64,000 bases of DNA from a virus: positions 1-64,000 of IMG/VR virus record IMGVR_UViG_3300018080_000158; one strand, written 5' to 3'. The notes below the pieces were generated by a model. The model made no database searches, had not been told where the DNA came from, and saw only the letters and a program-made list of their open reading frames with translations. A program made the position numbers and the translations under genes. Shown here piece by piece: positions 63,269-64,000 of the stretch (its first letter is position 1; every line of letters begins with the position of its first letter).

Positions 63269-64000
63269 AAAGCTTTACACCTTTCGAGCCTGCCATCCCA
63301 CCTAATACTTGGAATGAGTAAATGCTTGTGCGATTCTATTCTTGACTTATGAATATTTAAATCGCAAAACATTGACCTGATAGTGCCTGACAGATTGCCA
63401 AGAGGTTTGTATCCAAGCTTTAATAGCTTCTCTCTATCAGGATTGTAGTAATGCTCCTCTTCTTCCATACGAGGATTTTCAACATTTGCTACAGTTGCTT
63501 CAAACGGCACATAGGATGAGTTATTCGCTTCATCAGCAACCAAAGACGCTAACTCGTCAAGATAGTAAACTTCCTCAAACTGATTGAGAACCCTATACTC
63601 CCCACACATCGGCGGATTCTCAATTGCTAATCGGAAACATTGCATTGAGTCACAAAGAGGTAAAAAACCACGAGCCTGTCTGCCTTTGCCGTAAGGAGTC
63701 AATGGCACTCCTACCAGGGCCTGAGCTACAAAACGATTGATAGCCGTGCCAAATGCCTCATCAAAATCAAACCTAGTGTGCAATTCTTTCTTGCCTTTCA
63801 TATCTGGAATACTTACTCCGTATACTACACCTTGCATGATGTCAGTTGATCTAAGCCCCCACAACTTACAGGCTAATTGAATATTGACAGAGTCGTGAAC
63901 CTTCGTGCAGTGATACCAAGACCCAGGCTGTCTAGGAAAAGGCAAATTGTCAACCCTTCCACGATAAGCAATTTCAAAGAACCCTTCTGGAATTGCTACA
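63265..64000 (-). CDS. sqdB: UDP-sulfoquinovose synthase-like (SqdB), partial
   Basis: Runs off the window edge; at least 245 C-terminal residues are visible, up to 64000. GSWYHCTKVHDSVNIQLACK, DIMQGVVYGV, INRFVAQALVGVPLTPYGKG and EYRVLNQFEEVYYLDELASL match SQD1/SqdB closely: the short-chain dehydrogenase Tyr-x-x-x-Lys is the Y-H-C-T-K, and PRMEEEEHYYNPDREKL is the family end. It makes UDP-sulfoquinovose from UDP-glucose and sulfite. It is a rare gene for a phage and could feed the glycosyltransferases. Confidence 0.8.
   Translation of the reverse strand, partial: VAIPEGFFEIAYRGRVDNLPFPRQPGSWYHCTKVHDSVNIQLACKLWGLRSTDIMQGVVYGVSIPDMKGKKELHTRFDFDEAFGTAINRFVAQALVGVPLTPYGKGRQARGFLPLCDSMQCFRLAIENPPMCGEYRVLNQFEEVYYLDELASLVADEANNSSYVPFEATVANVENPRMEEEEHYYNPDREKLLKLGYKPLGNLSGTIRSMFCDLNIHKSRIESHKHLLIPSIRWDGRLERCKAL

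Noticed and set aside
1-64000. CRISPR array, insertion sequence or integrase
   Set aside because: No regularly spaced repeats with unique spacers, no transposase and no recombinase gene were found.

Overview
The window reads as one piece of a large tailed double-stranded DNA phage genome (no ribosomal RNA, no host housekeeping block, no insertion sequence). The phage calls rest on a large terminase subunit, a portal protein, a Mu F-type head protein, a near complete phage replication set, an amidase endolysin and dozens of short tightly packed genes with strong Shine-Dalgarno sites. Almost everything is transcribed from the minus strand; only about 1 kb near 7-8 kb looks coding on plus. Lipoproteins with clear lipoboxes, signal peptides, glycosyltransferases and a SqdB-type sugar-nucleotide enzyme suggest a Gram-negative (diderm) host, but the host cannot be named from this sequence. 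No major capsid, tail tube, tape measure or baseplate gene is recognisable here, so those must lie outside the window.

Layout, left to right: (1) 0.2-5.6 kb, about twenty tiny minus-strand genes, several with zinc knuckles and a repeated start cassette GGAGGTGTAGTAAATG, plus a tRNA-like element. (2) 5.6-9.5 kb, an unusual mostly non-coding block: two tandem copies of a pseudoknotted RNA-like element with compensatory base changes, a divergent promoter region near 6.8-7.1 kb, a short plus-strand gene run, direct repeats and low-complexity sequence. (3) 9.5-18.6 kb, small accessory genes including a dATP/dGTP diphosphohydrolase-like protein, DUF4326, a CxxCxxCC protein and a SLOG/DUF2493 protein. 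(4) 18.6-31.9 kb, terminase and DNA-processing genes: TerL, a TerS candidate, a Lys/Ala-rich tailed protein, a Ycf46-like AAA+ ATPase, RuvC, two nucleases, RecA, a MerR-like protein, an SF2 helicase and SSB. (5) 31.9-36.5 kb, a lambda-like replication module in the order primase, DnaB helicase, loader-like protein, O-like initiator, then a 22-bp palindromic iteron array and a divergent OOP-like small RNA. (6) 36.6-46.8 kb, DUF2997 and DUF1257, small genes, an 883-residue MuF-nuclease-JAMM-ADP-ribosyltransferase fusion, the portal, and a uracil-DNA glycosylase/family A polymerase fusion. (7) 47-64 kb, lysis and surface genes: amidase, possible spanin pair, beta-helix and lipoprotein surface proteins, a permuted NlpC-like peptidase, glycosyltransferases and a partial SqdB.

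A shared signal ties the modules together: an 18-bp imperfect palindrome (consensus CTTTCAATCGTCTGAAAG) occurs seven times just upstream of minus-strand genes and once, degenerate, over a plus-strand promoter. It lies in short intergenic gaps, three times close to a TTGACA-type promoter, and occurs in both orientations, as expected of a DNA operator read by a phage regulator. The most interesting candidates are this operator regulon, the iteron array with the OOP-like RNA, the tandem structured RNAs at 5.6-5.9 kb, and the multi-domain head-toxin protein.
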